From assembly GCA_048262255.1 (NCBI GenBank), contig JBLXFH010000003.1:372001-436000 (forward strand): DNA of 64,000 bases, read 5' to 3'. Source of the stretch: JABMNT01 sp048262255. Lineage in GTDB: Bacteria > Pseudomonadota > Alphaproteobacteria > Rhodospirillales > Casp-alpha2. Made by a program: the position numbers and the translations under genes. Position 1 is the first letter of the stretch; the number at the start of each line of letters is the position of its first letter. Positions 26,986 to 36,460 of the stretch are shown here, piece by piece. The notes beneath the pieces were generated by a model. It did no database searches. It saw nothing but the letters and a program-made list of their open reading frames with translations, and was not told where the DNA came from.

Positions 26986-28854
26986 CTAGAACGACTTTCC
27001 AGAACCCGCGCGGTACTTGTTCGACGGTACGAATGAAGACTTTTCCGCTTCGCGCGGTTCTTTCACCCATAGTACACGATCCGGATGCATACCGGCGCCG
27101 AAAACGGCGGAAACAGCGGACCGGCGCATGCGGTTGAGCAGCCGTGTATCGGCTTTACCAATGGCCGGATGGGTGCCGCCATTGTCGGCAACGACCTTGT
27201 CCCAGGCCGCCTTGCGGGCCTTCAACGTTGCCGGGTCCGACAACTGGGTGCAGTTCAGTTCGTTGATGTTCAGATCAGCAATGATCTCGTCTCCATCCTC
27301 AACAAAAGCAATGGGGCCGCCCAGTGCAGCTTCCGGCCCAACATGGCCAATCACCAGCCCGACAGATCCGCCGGAGAACCGGGAGTCCGTCATCAGACCG
27401 ACGGTAATGCCTTTTTGCCGGCACAGCGTCGTGATTCGCGACGTGGAATCCAGCATTTCCGGCATGCCCGGTGCACCGCTCGGTCCTTCATAGCGCATGA
27501 TGACCATGTCATTATGTTCAAAAACCTCCGGCCGGTTTTCCAGGGTGTCGAGAAGGTCTTGCTCACTGTTAAAGACCCGCGCCTTGCCAACAAAAACATT
27601 GTTTTCAAGGCCACCCTCAACGCCCGCCAGTTTCAGCACAGCGCTGAACTCCGGCGACAGATTACCGCCCAGCAGACGCAAGCCACCAGTCGGCTTATAA
27701 GGTTTTTCTACGGTGTAAATAACTTCGCCATCGGGCGCCGGCGTGTTCAGCCGCGCGACCTGTTCGGCCAGGGTTTCGCCCGTACAGGTCATGGCATCGC
27801 CGTTCAAAAGGCCTGCGTCGATTAGTTCCTTGACGATCACCTGAACGCCGCCTTTTTCGTCAATATCGACCATCGAATAATTGCCGAACGGACGCGCATC
27901 CACGAGGACCGGAACGACATTCTGCGACAGATGATTGAATTCTTCGGGCGACATAATGTCCTTGTAAAAATTGCTGAAACCGGCGGCACGTGCGATCTCG
28001 GGGCCATGCAGCAGAACGTTCGTCGACCCGCCGACCGACATGGCGACAATCATGGCGTTGCGGATCGAATCCCGACTGACAATTTTGCGCGGCGTCAGGT
28101 CGGCCTCGATCATGGCATTCAGATAGGTGACGAGTTGTTCCGGAAACGTGCTCAGGCGGCGCGGGTCATCGGACGGCGGCGCCACCATATGCAGTGGCTG
28201 CAAGCCGACCACGCCAATAAAGGTTTGCATCGTGTTGTAGGTGAACATGCCGCCACAACTGCCAAAGCCGGGACAGGATTCACAGGCGATCCGCTTTTTC
28301 ATTTCCTCGTCGTGGCTACCAGCCACCTGAAAACTCGAGACAATATCAAGCGGTTCATTGGTGACGGAGTCTCTGCCCGGGCGAATGGGTCCGTCCGACA
28401 TGATGATGGCCGGGCGGTCATGCTCAAGGATGGCGGCCAGCGTGCCTACAGGCGGCTTGTCGCAGGCGACAACGGCAATCGTGCCTTCCAGTCCGCTGGC
28501 GCTCAGATGTTCACACAGGGTGTCGTGCGTAACCTCGCGACCGATCAGCGAATAACGCATCTCCTTGGTGCCGTTGCGCATGCCGTCCGAGGTCGCGACC
28601 GTATATTCCGGTTGCACCAACCGCAAACGCATCTGGTCACTGCCCTGGCCGATCTTTTGCAGCAGACAATTATGGATCGCCTCAACTTTCGGCTGGACGC
28701 CCATATAGCATTGGGAATCGCCTTTGTTGCCCACCACACCGACGGAGGGTTCATGGATCAGCTCGATATCCGTGCCGAGCTCTCGTGCGATGCCGATCGT
28801 CTGCGCGTTGCGGCCGGGATTGTTATCAAAAAGAACGGTTTTGGAATTGCGCAC
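26986..28854 (-). CDS. IlvD/Edd-family dehydratase
   Basis: This 622-residue iron-sulfur dehydratase is of the dihydroxy-acid/6-phosphogluconate/sugar-acid dehydratase family. Cluster cysteines are visible in VGNKGDSQCYMG, VACDKPPVGT and CPGFGSCGGMFTYNT, and the late PGMPEML and DSRFSGGS motifs are conserved. It removes water from a 2,3-dihydroxy acid. The sequence departs from typical IlvD (for example GSCGGMFTYN rather than GACGGMYTAN), so a sugar acid may be the true substrate, which would suit the nearby threonate-type genes (inference). The start is GTG 28854 behind AGGTGGAGA. Confidence 0.85.
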   Translation of the reverse strand: MRNSKTVLFDNNPGRNAQTIGIARELGTDIELIHEPSVGVVGNKGDSQCYMGVQPKVEAIHNCLLQKIGQGSDQMRLRLVQPEYTVATSDGMRNGTKEMRYSLIGREVTHDTLCEHLSASGLEGTIAVVACDKPPVGTLAAILEHDRPAIIMSDGPIRPGRDSVTNEPLDIVSSFQVAGSHDEEMKKRIACESCPGFGSCGGMFTYNTMQTFIGVVGLQPLHMVAPPSDDPRRLSTFPEQLVTYLNAMIEADLTPRKIVSRDSIRNAMIVAMSVGGSTNVLLHGPEIARAAGFSNFYKDIMSPEEFNHLSQNVVPVLVDARPFGNYSMVDIDEKGGVQVIVKELIDAGLLNGDAMTCTGETLAEQVARLNTPAPDGEVIYTVEKPYKPTGGLRLLGGNLSPEFSAVLKLAGVEGGLENNVFVGKARVFNSEQDLLDTLENRPEVFEHNDMVIMRYEGPSGAPGMPEMLDSTSRITTLCRQKGITVGLMTDSRFSGGSVGLVIGHVGPEAALGGPIAFVEDGDEIIADLNINELNCTQLSDPATLKARKAAWDKVVADNGGTHPAIGKADTRLLNRMRRSAVSAVFGAGMHPDRVLWVKEPREAEKSSFVPSNKYRAGSGKSF

Positions 28855-29055
28855 GACGAAGTCTCCACCTGTTGTGAATAGATTCTATTGGGTACTTGAT
28901 TGAAGGCGGCCTCTTGCGGGCCGCGCTGCATACTCATACCCATTCCAGAAACGTAGTGCCATATAAACCGCCACGAATCCAATTCATTATTTTACTGTAA
29001 TTGATCAAAATTATAGATCAAACGAGACAAACAATCATCACTTTAACATTCTGAT

Positions 29056-29481
29056 CTAGGCTTTTGGGTCCGGATATCCCTCATGCAGATGGTCCCTTGC
29101 CAATTGCGGTAAACCATCGTCCCATTTGAGCCATTTGAGCATTGATCCCGTCCACACATGATCCATGGGAGCAACTAGGTTCGGGTCATCGAGTGTCGCA
29201 GCCGCAATATCGATTTCATCGGTCAAATGATCAAAATGAAAGGTCAGCGAGGTTCCACAGTCCCGGCAGAAACCGCGGTTTCCATGCTCGGAAGATTTGA
29301 AGATTTTGGGCTGCCCCCGGGTAAGTATAAAATGCTCTGGTCGGACGACCACCCAGGTGATGAAGGGCGCCCCAGAGGCCCTGCGGCAGGTTTCGCAGTG
29401 GCAGTTTGTGACAAAATGCGGCTCTGTCTTCAGCTCATAGCGGATGGCCCGACAAAGACAGCCGCCCACAAGGTCTCGCAT
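29056..29481 (-). CDS. GFA-family zinc-binding protein (CENP-V/GFA domain)
   Basis: This 141-residue protein has the zinc cysteine pattern of the glutathione-dependent formaldehyde-activating family: GGCLCRAIRYE, then CHCETCRRASGAPF, then FCRDCGTSL. Members bind zinc; most have no proven enzyme activity, and formaldehyde-glutathione conjugation has been questioned. It is followed (on its own strand) by the IlvD-like gene after about 200 bases. Confidence 0.9.
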   Translation of the reverse strand: MRDLVGGCLCRAIRYELKTEPHFVTNCHCETCRRASGAPFITWVVVRPEHFILTRGQPKIFKSSEHGNRGFCRDCGTSLTFHFDHLTDEIDIAAATLDDPNLVAPMDHVWTGSMLKWLKWDDGLPQLARDHLHEGYPDPKA

Positions 29482-29496
29482 ATTAAACCGGTCCGT

Positions 29497-30015
29497 CTAT
29501 TTTTCCGCGGCGGCTTTTGCCGCCTGTGCGCGTTCAAGCTCCGATCTTAGAATATTCTCGCAGCTATCAATTTCCGCAAAAGGTTTTCTCTTGATCTTTC
29601 CATCCCCTAATCTCACAGCACCAGGTGTGATATAGATTTTTTTCACGTACGCGCGGCCTACAGCTTGATTGATCGGGCTCAGAATACGCCGGTCAACGCC
29701 ATCAAGAACGAGTTTTCGGCGCTTAACCGGAATAGGTTCGCGCGACAAAACCCGCAGAAGGGCATCACGAACCCTGGGCATGCGTTTGCAGATACTGTCG
29801 GTCTGCTCTCTGGCCGTGGCTTCAAGAAAAAAGGTGATGGGGATTGATGTATTTCCTGCCGGAATCATCATCGGAATCATTTGTATATGCGTAGGTGGCT
29901 CCCATTTCAAAGGGTCTTTTTTTCCGGTTTCTGCTGCAAAAGCATTTGTTGCCACCACCCAACAAATCAGAGCCAGAAAGAAAGACTTTTGGCCTACCTT
30001 AAAGAAATTAGTCAC
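29497..30015 (-). CDS. Secreted protein with weak FliL-like resemblance
   Basis: This 172-residue protein starts at GTG 30015, which has GGAG seven bases upstream. A TTG 66 bases further up keeps the frame open but lacks a ribosome site. The start gives a signal peptide, KSFFLALICWVVATNAFA, then a mature part with MMIPAGNTSIPITFFLEA and ICKRMPRVRDALLRVLSRE. That pair of beta strand and 'PR-RDA-LR' helix recalls the periplasmic domain of FliL-like proteins. The C-terminus is a charged helix (LRSELERAQAAKAAAEK). No flagellar genes lie nearby, so function is open. Confidence 0.6.
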   Translation of the reverse strand: MTNFFKVGQKSFFLALICWVVATNAFAAETGKKDPLKWEPPTHIQMIPMMIPAGNTSIPITFFLEATAREQTDSICKRMPRVRDALLRVLSREPIPVKRRKLVLDGVDRRILSPINQAVGRAYVKKIYITPGAVRLGDGKIKRKPFAEIDSCENILRSELERAQAAKAAAEK

Positions 30016-30176
30016 TTTAACGCTCCGAAAACGGCTTCCAGACAGTAAATTTTGTAATTCCTGTCGTGATATCGAAGCCAAATATGTATGTCTTTAGATT
30101 AGTTTGATTATGCCTCTTGGACAACGACTTAAAGCGTTGCCATATGAACTAATATGAACAAGCCTGACTCTGTAAA

Positions 30177-30965
30177 TTATATGTTGAGTTCACACCACAC
30201 CGGCGTGTGGTCCGACGCTTTTTCCTTTCCGCGCGGCGTTTTGTCGATGCCTGCCGCTGTCAGTTTGTCCGCTGCCTGGGGCGACAACAGAAGGTGATCA
30301 ATCAGCAGACCATTGTCTTTTTGCCAGGCTCCACGCTGATAATCCCAATAGCTATAGACATGCGGGTTTGTATCGAAAACACGGAAAGCATTGGTCAGCC
30401 CAAGGTTCGCGATAGCGCGAAAACGGTTGCGGCTTTCTGGGCGGCACAAGGCATCATCGGCAAAGGCTTTGGCGTCATAAACATCCGTATCCAGCGGGCA
30501 AATGTTGTAATCACCGCCCAAAACAAAAGGCTCTTCCAGTTTCAGCAGGTCAATGGCGTGCGCCCGCAGACGCTCCATCCAGCGCAGCTTGTAGAGAAAC
30601 TTGTCGCTGTCCGATCCATCTTCGTTTCGCGTTGGGTTGCCATTGGGCAGATAAATGCAACCAACCCGCACACCACCGGTAAACGCTTCAATATAGCGTG
30701 CCTGCTCGTCTTCTTCCTCACCGGGCAGGCGGGTATGGTCAATTTCAAGGGGGAATTTGGAAAGAACAGCGACGCCATTATAGCTTTTCTGGCCGGAAAC
30801 CCGGACGTTATAACCCAAATCCTCGATTTCCATGAAGGGGAAGGTCTCTTCAACGGATTTGATTTCCTGCAAAAGCGCCACATCGGGGCTGAAGTCCTGC
30901 AACCATTCGACAACGCGGGGCAGGCGGGCCTTGATAGAGTTCACATTCCAGGTGGCGATTTTCAT
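30177..30965 (-). CDS. xthA: Exodeoxyribonuclease III
   Basis: This 262-residue AP endonuclease/3'-5' exonuclease of the Mg-dependent EEP family works in base-excision repair. Conserved motifs are MKIATWNVNSIKARL, LLQEIKSVEETFP, GGDYNICPLDTDVYD and SDHTPVWCEL. The in-frame ATG six bases earlier lies directly on the AAGGA, so ATG 30965 is the better start. A strong bidirectional terminator separates it from erpA upstream on the same strand. Confidence 0.95.
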   Translation of the reverse strand: MKIATWNVNSIKARLPRVVEWLQDFSPDVALLQEIKSVEETFPFMEIEDLGYNVRVSGQKSYNGVAVLSKFPLEIDHTRLPGEEEDEQARYIEAFTGGVRVGCIYLPNGNPTRNEDGSDSDKFLYKLRWMERLRAHAIDLLKLEEPFVLGGDYNICPLDTDVYDAKAFADDALCRPESRNRFRAIANLGLTNAFRVFDTNPHVYSYWDYQRGAWQKDNGLLIDHLLLSPQAADKLTAAGIDKTPRGKEKASDHTPVWCELNI

Positions 30966-30994
30966 AGTCATTCCTTGCCGTAAATCCTTGCATT

Positions 30995-31022
30995 AAAAAA
31001 GCCCGCAATTAACGGGCTTTTC
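30995..31022. terminator. Bidirectional Rho-independent terminator between erpA and xthA
   Basis: AAAAAAGCCCG, CAATTAA and CGGGCTTTTT form a short GC stem flanked by A-run and T-run. On the minus strand it ends erpA. Confidence 0.85.
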
Positions 31023-31044
31023 GTCTCTTCGAATCGAATCGTTA

Positions 31045-31401
31045 TCAGATGCTGAATGAGACACCACATCCACAATTGGCCGTCGCGTTTGGGTTATCAA
31101 TAGCGAAGTAAGCGCCGCCCAACTCTTCTTTATAGTCAACCACAGCACCGCCCAAAAGTCCGAGCGAAACATCATCGGTGACCAGCTGCGTGCCATTGTG
31201 GGAAAAGGTCTTGTCGTCGCTGTTGACGGTATCGTCGAGATCGAATTTATACTGAAACCCCGAACAACCACCACCCAGCACCGTAAGGCGCAGCATCAGA
31301 TTGGGATTGCTCTCCATTTCCTTTAATTTGGCAATGCGTTTTGCGCAGCTGTCCGTCAGGGACAAACCATCGGAAATTTCTGCTCCGCTCGCTTCTGGCA
31401 T
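31045..31401 (-). CDS. erpA: Iron-sulfur cluster insertion protein ErpA
   Basis: This is a 118-residue A-type carrier with the three required cysteines: Cys46 in GGGCSGFQY and Cys110/Cys112 in CGCGVSFSI. It carries 4Fe-4S or 2Fe-2S clusters to apo-proteins. ATG 31401, behind GGAGG, is chosen over a TTG 12 bases upstream. It is divergent from the dGTPase-like gene, an arrangement often seen in alphaproteobacteria. Confidence 0.94.
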   Translation of the reverse strand: MPEASGAEISDGLSLTDSCAKRIAKLKEMESNPNLMLRLTVLGGGCSGFQYKFDLDDTVNSDDKTFSHNGTQLVTDDVSLGLLGGAVVDYKEELGGAYFAIDNPNATANCGCGVSFSI

Positions 31402-31431
31402 AAGTGCCTCCAATTGAATGACTAGGATGCT

Positions 31432-31460
31432 ATTCTATAACGCATATGTAGTTTGCTCAA
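31432..31460 (-). promoter_or_regulatory. Sigma-70-type promoter of erpA
   Basis: On the minus strand, TTGAGC, a 17-base spacer and TAGAAT lie 31 bases or more before the erpA ATG. Confidence 0.45.
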
Positions 31461-31544
31461 TGGGCTTGTCAATGCAGGGCCATCTTTCATGGAAATTCCA
31501 AAACCTTGATTGCCTGTAATGCTCTTGAGGGGTAGGTTCGGGCC

Positions 31545-32738
31545 ATGAAAAACATCTGGATTCCCTCACGCGCCCTGGCGCCTTATGCCTGCCGGGAAGA
31601 AGACAGCCGCGGGCGGCTTTACAACAGTCCCGAAAGCAGTACACGCGGCTGTTTTCAGCGCGACCGCGACCGCATCATTCACGCCGACGCCTTTCGCCGC
31701 CTGGCCTATAAAACACAGGTTTTCGTCAACCATGAGGGTGATTTTTTCCGTACCCGCCTGACCCACAGCCTTGAAGTTGCGCAAATCGCCCGGTCTGTCT
31801 GCCGGTATCTGCAACTGAACGAAGATTTGGGAGAAGCCCTGGCGCTCGCCCATGATCTGGGTCACCCGCCATTTGGCCATGCCGGAGAAGATGCCCTGCA
31901 GGAACTGATGGAACCGTTTGGCGGCTTTGACCATAACGCCCAGTCGCTTCGGGTCATTACCCATCTGGAGGCCCGCTACGCCGAGTTTGACGGCCTCAAC
32001 CTGACATGGGAAACCCTGGAAGGTGTGGTCAAACATAACGGCCCTCTGGTCTATGCGGACAACCCCCGGCCTTTGCCACGGGCCATCGCCGAATATGCCG
32101 AATTACACGATTTGGAACTGGCCTCTTTTGCCGGTCCGGAAGCCCAGGTTGCCGCCATCTCCGATGACATTGCCTACAACAATCACGACATTGACGACGG
32201 CCTGCGCGCCGGCCTGTTCCGGATTTCCGATATCCGCGATGTCCCCTTGGTCGGCCCCATTTTTGCCGACGTCGAGCGTGATTATCCGGAGGCCAGTGAA
32301 TCCCGGCGTATTCACGAAGCCGTCCGCCGCCTGATCGGGGCCATGGTCAACGATCTCATTCAGGAAACGAAAGGCCGAATCGAGGCGCTCAATCCTGGCT
32401 CTGCCGAGGAAATCCGTCACCATAACCGGCCCATCGCCGGGTTTTCCGAGGAAATGCGTTCGAATGATGCTGAAATCAAAAAGTTTCTGTTTGATAACAT
32501 GTACCGGCATTACAAATTAAACCGCATGACGTCGAAAGGACGTCGTGTAGTCAAGGAGCTGTTTACGTTGTTGCTTGACGAACCGGGCTGTTTGCCGACC
32601 GAATGGCAAAACAAGGTTAAGGGCACGGACAAGGCCGCAACAGCGCAAATTGTCGCAGATTTTGTCGGCGGAATGACGGATCGATTTGCCCTGGATGAAC
32701 ATCGCCGCCTGTTTGATCTTCAATCGAGAATCTCATAG
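31545..32738 (+). CDS. dgt: dGTPase-like HD-domain triphosphohydrolase
   Basis: This is a 397-residue HD-superfamily protein. Metal ligands are His74 (RLTHSLEVAQIAR), His103-Asp104 (AHDLGHPPFGHAGEDAL) and a later Asp in ISDDIAYNNHDIDDGL. FQRDRDRIIHADAFRRL marks the dGTPase-like type common in alphaproteobacteria. It would split dNTPs to nucleoside and triphosphate, helping to set the nucleotide pool. The C-terminal half holds a segment with MYRHYKLNRM. It reads away from erpA. Confidence 0.92.
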   Translation: MKNIWIPSRALAPYACREEDSRGRLYNSPESSTRGCFQRDRDRIIHADAFRRLAYKTQVFVNHEGDFFRTRLTHSLEVAQIARSVCRYLQLNEDLGEALALAHDLGHPPFGHAGEDALQELMEPFGGFDHNAQSLRVITHLEARYAEFDGLNLTWETLEGVVKHNGPLVYADNPRPLPRAIAEYAELHDLELASFAGPEAQVAAISDDIAYNNHDIDDGLRAGLFRISDIRDVPLVGPIFADVERDYPEASESRRIHEAVRRLIGAMVNDLIQETKGRIEALNPGSAEEIRHHNRPIAGFSEEMRSNDAEIKKFLFDNMYRHYKLNRMTSKGRRVVKELFTLLLDEPGCLPTEWQNKVKGTDKAATAQIVADFVGGMTDRFALDEHRRLFDLQSRIS

Positions 32739-32758
32739 CTCTTGTTGCCCGGGAAAAA

Positions 32759-32767
32759 TGGTATAAT
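32759..32767 (+). promoter_or_regulatory. Extended -10 promoter before the SPOR gene
   Basis: TGGTATAAT is a perfect -10 with the TGn extension, 48 bases before the start codon. No good -35 is seen, which an extended -10 can do without. Confidence 0.4.
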
Positions 32768-32814
32768 GACGGGATTCGCAAAGTTCGTGCGATATTTGGA
32801 AAGGCACGCGTGAC

Positions 32815-33783
32815 ATGGCTTCGGACAAGTCAGGAATAAAGGTTACAGCTTCGGACGCCCTTGAATTCGAGGCTGTGGCCCCCAAAGTCCGAAAGGGCGG
32901 CAGTGTTCTCAAAACGCTGCTGTTTGTGATTCTTGCCGTTGCCTTTGGCGCAGCAGGCTGGGCCTTTTATGGCGAGCGTGTGATCGCCATGTTTAAAGAT
33001 ACGGACCAGGAAATCCCGGTCATCCGAGCCGATATCACTCCTATGAAGGTACGGCCGGAGAACCCGGGCGGACTTCAGGTCCCCGATCGCGACAAACTGG
33101 TTTACAACCGTATCCAGAACGGTGGCAGCGCCACACCGGAACGGGCCACCGTCGAGCGCCTTTTGCCGCCACCGGAAACCCCGCTGCCACGCCCGCAGGC
33201 CGCTGAACCCGAGGCAGTTGAAACGCAAATGCCTGCAAGACCTGAACCCGAAATCGCACAAACGCCGAAAGTTTCCGATGTCACTGCCGCCGTCAAACCG
33301 ACGCCGGCGCCCGCACCGCCGCCCGCACCGGTTCCAAGCGTTTCTTCGACACCAACCGTGCTAAACACCAGCCCAGTCGAACAACCTCAGTCGGGGCCCA
33401 CCCGGCTTTCAAAAACACCTGCGCCTGCACCATCTGCCCCACCGCCGACGAGCGCACCGGTTTCTGCTGCGGCCACACAACCCAAACCGGCAGCGCCCGC
33501 AAGCACCGTTTCTCCGCCCTCCAATCAGGTCTATCGTGTTCAGTTGGCGGCAGCCCGCACGCCGGAAGCGGCGCGCGCCGAATGGGACCGTTTGCGGCGT
33601 AAAAACCTGGATATTCTGGGTGATTTGGGTCTTGCCATCACGAAAGTTGATCTCGGCACCTCAAAAGGCGTGTTTTACCGCCTGCGGGTCGGTCCCTTGA
33701 AAGATGACGCGGAAGCCCGCGCCCTTTGCAAAGCGCTGGCCGCACGGAAAATCGGCTGTCTTGTCGTCCGCCCCGGAAAATAA
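32815..33783 (+). CDS. SPOR-domain cell-envelope protein
   Basis: This 322-residue bitopic protein has a cytoplasmic tail of about 30 residues, one membrane helix (LKTLLFVILAVAFGAAGWAF), a long Pro/Ala-rich linker and a C-terminal SPOR domain from about residue 238 (YRVQLAAARTPEAARAEWDR). SPOR domains bind glycan strands lacking stem peptides at division sites. It precedes nagZ, scpA and scpB, the usual alphaproteobacterial order, so a role in septal wall handling is likely. Confidence 0.9.
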   Translation: MASDKSGIKVTASDALEFEAVAPKVRKGGSVLKTLLFVILAVAFGAAGWAFYGERVIAMFKDTDQEIPVIRADITPMKVRPENPGGLQVPDRDKLVYNRIQNGGSATPERATVERLLPPPETPLPRPQAAEPEAVETQMPARPEPEIAQTPKVSDVTAAVKPTPAPAPPPAPVPSVSSTPTVLNTSPVEQPQSGPTRLSKTPAPAPSAPPPTSAPVSAAATQPKPAAPASTVSPPSNQVYRVQLAAARTPEAARAEWDRLRRKNLDILGDLGLAITKVDLGTSKGVFYRLRVGPLKDDAEARALCKALAARKIGCLVVRPGK

Positions 33784-33810
33784 GAAGCCTGTGACCGGAC
33801 CCTCCACACC

Positions 33811-34857
33811 GTGAACAGCGACACCGCACAGCCACCGAAAGCGGTCATCTTTGGCTGTTCAGGCACCACCCTGAACGAAGCGGAAATGGCCTTTTTTGCG
33901 GACAGCGACCCGCTCGGTTTTATCCTGTTTGCCCGCAACTGCGAAACTCCATCGCAAGTCAAAGACCTGGTTGATGCGCTGCGCCGCTCGGTTGGGCGCG
34001 CCAACGCGCCGATCCTGATCGATCAGGAAGGGGGGCGGGTGCAGCGCCTCGGCCCGCCACATTGGCGGCGCTATCCATCCGCCCAGTCTCTGGTCCGGGC
34101 GGTACTGGCCCATAACCCGAAACACCTCGCACAGGCCGTAAGTCTGAACGCCCGCCTGATCGCCCATGATTTGAACCTGCTCGGCGTTACTGTTGATTGC
34201 CTGCCGGTTCTCGACATTCCGCAGCCCGGGGCTCACGATGTTATCGGAGACCGCGCTTTTGGCGACGATCCGGCGCAGACAGCACGGCTGGGCAGGGCGG
34301 TGTGCGAAGGGCTGTTGCAGGGTGGGGTCTTGCCGGTGATCAAACATATCCCCGGTCACGGTCGGAGCATCGCCGACAGTCATCTGGAACTGGGTATTGT
34401 TTCCGCTTTGCGTGACACCCTGGAAGCCACGGATTTTATCCCGTTTCGTCATCTTGCCGACATGCCTTGGGCGATGACCGCGCACCTGATTTACAGCGAC
34501 CTTGATCCGGACCTGCCAGCCACCCATTCGCCATTGGTGATACAGGAATTGATCCGCAAGGACTTTGGTTACACGGGCGTCTTGTTGTCCGATGACGTCA
34601 GCATGCAGGCGCTTTCCGGCCATATTGGAGAACGCGCCGCAAAAGCCCTGGCCGCCGGATGTGACGTTGCTCTCCATTGTAATGGGAAAATGGATGAAAT
34701 GGTCGAGGTTGCGGCCCATACAGGCGTCTTGCGCGAATCCGCAGCAGAACGCCTAGACAAAGCGGAAACCTTACGCCTCAATGCCAGCGCGAAAGAAGCG
34801 TTTGATGTGGAAGATGCACGTGCTCGATTGTCAGACCTCACCGGTGGGCATATATAG
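33811..34857 (+). CDS. nagZ: Beta-N-acetylhexosaminidase NagZ
   Basis: This is a 348-residue family-3 glycosidase. KHIPGHG at 178-184 and DSH at 189-191 form the histidine-aspartate catalytic dyad loop, and LIDQEGGRVQRL and LLSDDVSMQALS (nucleophile Asp) are conserved. It removes GlcNAc from anhydro-muropeptides during cell-wall recycling in the cytoplasm. The start is GTG 33811. It is five bases from the M50 protease gene and the run nagZ-M50-scpA-scpB is tight. Confidence 0.94.
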   Translation: MNSDTAQPPKAVIFGCSGTTLNEAEMAFFADSDPLGFILFARNCETPSQVKDLVDALRRSVGRANAPILIDQEGGRVQRLGPPHWRRYPSAQSLVRAVLAHNPKHLAQAVSLNARLIAHDLNLLGVTVDCLPVLDIPQPGAHDVIGDRAFGDDPAQTARLGRAVCEGLLQGGVLPVIKHIPGHGRSIADSHLELGIVSALRDTLEATDFIPFRHLADMPWAMTAHLIYSDLDPDLPATHSPLVIQELIRKDFGYTGVLLSDDVSMQALSGHIGERAAKALAAGCDVALHCNGKMDEMVEVAAHTGVLRESAAERLDKAETLRLNASAKEAFDVEDARARLSDLTGGHI

Positions 34858-34862
34858 CTGCC

Positions 34863-35558
34863 ATGGATTTCGATTTTTCCACCATCGCCTATACCGCATC
34901 GGTCTGGCTGCTGCCGATCCTGATTGCCATCACCCTGCATGAGGCGGCGCATGGCTGGGTCGCCTGGCGGCTTGGCGACGATACGGCGCACAGGTTGGGA
35001 CGCGTCACCTTCAATCCGTTGAAACATATCGATCCCTTCGGCACCATCATCCTGCCCGCCCTGATGCTTCTGGGTTCCGGTGGCCGCTTTATGTTCGGGT
35101 TTGCCAAGCCGGTGCCGGTTAATTTCAACGGATTGGGCAATCCGCGCCGTGATATGGTGCTGGTCGCTCTGGCTGGGCCCATGAGTAATCTGCTGATTGC
35201 TCTGGTCGCAACGGCGCTCATTCACACGACCGTGTTTCTGGATGGCGATTTGCGCGAGTGGGTGACGATCAATCTGATTAATGCGCTTCGTATCAACTTG
35301 CTGCTCTGTGTGTTCAACCTGTTTCCACTGCCGCCACTGGATGGCGGACGGGTGGCGGTCGGCCTGTTGCCAGCACCGCTTGCCTTGCGTTTTGCCCGGC
35401 TTGAACGCTACGGTTTTGTGATCCTGATCGGCGCTCTGTTTTTACTGCCGTTCCTGGGCGAGCAGATCGGGCTTGACCTGAACATCTTTCAGTGGCTCGT
35501 TGGCATCCCGACAGAATATCTTATGCTGTTCATCCTGACATTGTTTGGATTTGCATAA
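34863..35558 (+). CDS. Site-2-type (M50) membrane metalloprotease
   Basis: This 231-residue protein has about five to six membrane segments, the zinc motif HEAAH at residues 26-30 and the second metal motif NLFPLPPLDGGRV. It is the short form without a PDZ domain. Such proteases cleave membrane-embedded helices; no substrate can be inferred. It lies between nagZ and scpA in one operon-like run. Confidence 0.92.
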   Translation: MDFDFSTIAYTASVWLLPILIAITLHEAAHGWVAWRLGDDTAHRLGRVTFNPLKHIDPFGTIILPALMLLGSGGRFMFGFAKPVPVNFNGLGNPRRDMVLVALAGPMSNLLIALVATALIHTTVFLDGDLREWVTINLINALRINLLLCVFNLFPLPPLDGGRVAVGLLPAPLALRFARLERYGFVILIGALFLLPFLGEQIGLDLNIFQWLVGIPTEYLMLFILTLFGFA

Positions 35559-35602
35559 CCCATTGATAACCCGGCACACTTGTCCGGATACAGGTTTCGC
35601 TA

Positions 35603-36460
35603 ATGGACACGACTGAAGATTTTGAAGATGGTCAGGCCTTTGAGACACCCAGCGGAGAGGGTGCCTTTGTTGTCGACCTTGAGGGTTACGAGGGTCCCAT
35701 CGACGTTCTGCTGGCCATGGCCCGCGATCAAAAGGTCGATCTCGCACATATCTCCATTCTGGCGCTGGCCAACCAGTATCTGAAGTTCGTCGAGGAAGCA
35801 CGTAAACAAAACCTGGAACTGGCCGCCGACTATCTGGTCATGGCCGCCTGGCTGGCCTATCTGAAATCAAAGATGCTATTGCCGGATATGGGCGAGGAGG
35901 GCGAGCCCTCAGGCGATGAGATGGCCGCCGCCCTGCAATATCAATTGCTCCGTCTGCAATCGATGCAGGATGCTGGCGCCGGGCTGATGGCGCGACCACG
36001 GCTGGGCATTGATTTTTTCAAGCGCGGCGAACCCGAGAAATTCCGGACCAGCGTCAACACCATTTATGAACTGTCCCTGTTCGAACTGCTAAAAGCCTAT
36101 GGCGAACAGAAACGCCGCAAAGAGGGTACAGGCCCTATGGAGATCGCATCGTTCGAGATTTATACGGTCGAGGATGCCCTGCAACGCCTGCGCAAATTGC
36201 TGGGCCCCATACCGGCCTGGCAAAATTTGTGGCATTTCCTCCCGGAAGGTCTTAAAGACGGCCTGATTATCCGTTCTGCCGTGGCATCAACCTTTGCCGC
36301 CAGTCTGGAACTGGCCAAGGAAGGCAAGCTGGTTGTCCGCCAGTCAGAAACCTTTGGTGCCATCCATATCAAGCCGGGAACCCGAAACGACGAAGCACCG
36401 GCAAACGACGACGACAAGAATGCGGAAGACAATCCGCACCAGGAAAGCGAAGACGAATGA
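35603..36460 (+). CDS. scpA: Segregation and condensation protein ScpA
   Basis: This is a 285-residue kleisin. The N-terminal part has FVVDLEGYEGPIDVLLAMAR and VDLAHISILALANQYL, both signatures, and a winged-helix C-terminal part follows (IIRSAVASTFAASLELAKEG). The tail is acidic. It bridges SMC heads and binds ScpB during chromosome condensation. The stop overlaps scpB by four bases (ATGA). Confidence 0.95.
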   Translation: MDTTEDFEDGQAFETPSGEGAFVVDLEGYEGPIDVLLAMARDQKVDLAHISILALANQYLKFVEEARKQNLELAADYLVMAAWLAYLKSKMLLPDMGEEGEPSGDEMAAALQYQLLRLQSMQDAGAGLMARPRLGIDFFKRGEPEKFRTSVNTIYELSLFELLKAYGEQKRRKEGTGPMEIASFEIYTVEDALQRLRKLLGPIPAWQNLWHFLPEGLKDGLIIRSAVASTFAASLELAKEGKLVVRQSETFGAIHIKPGTRNDEAPANDDDKNAEDNPHQESEDE

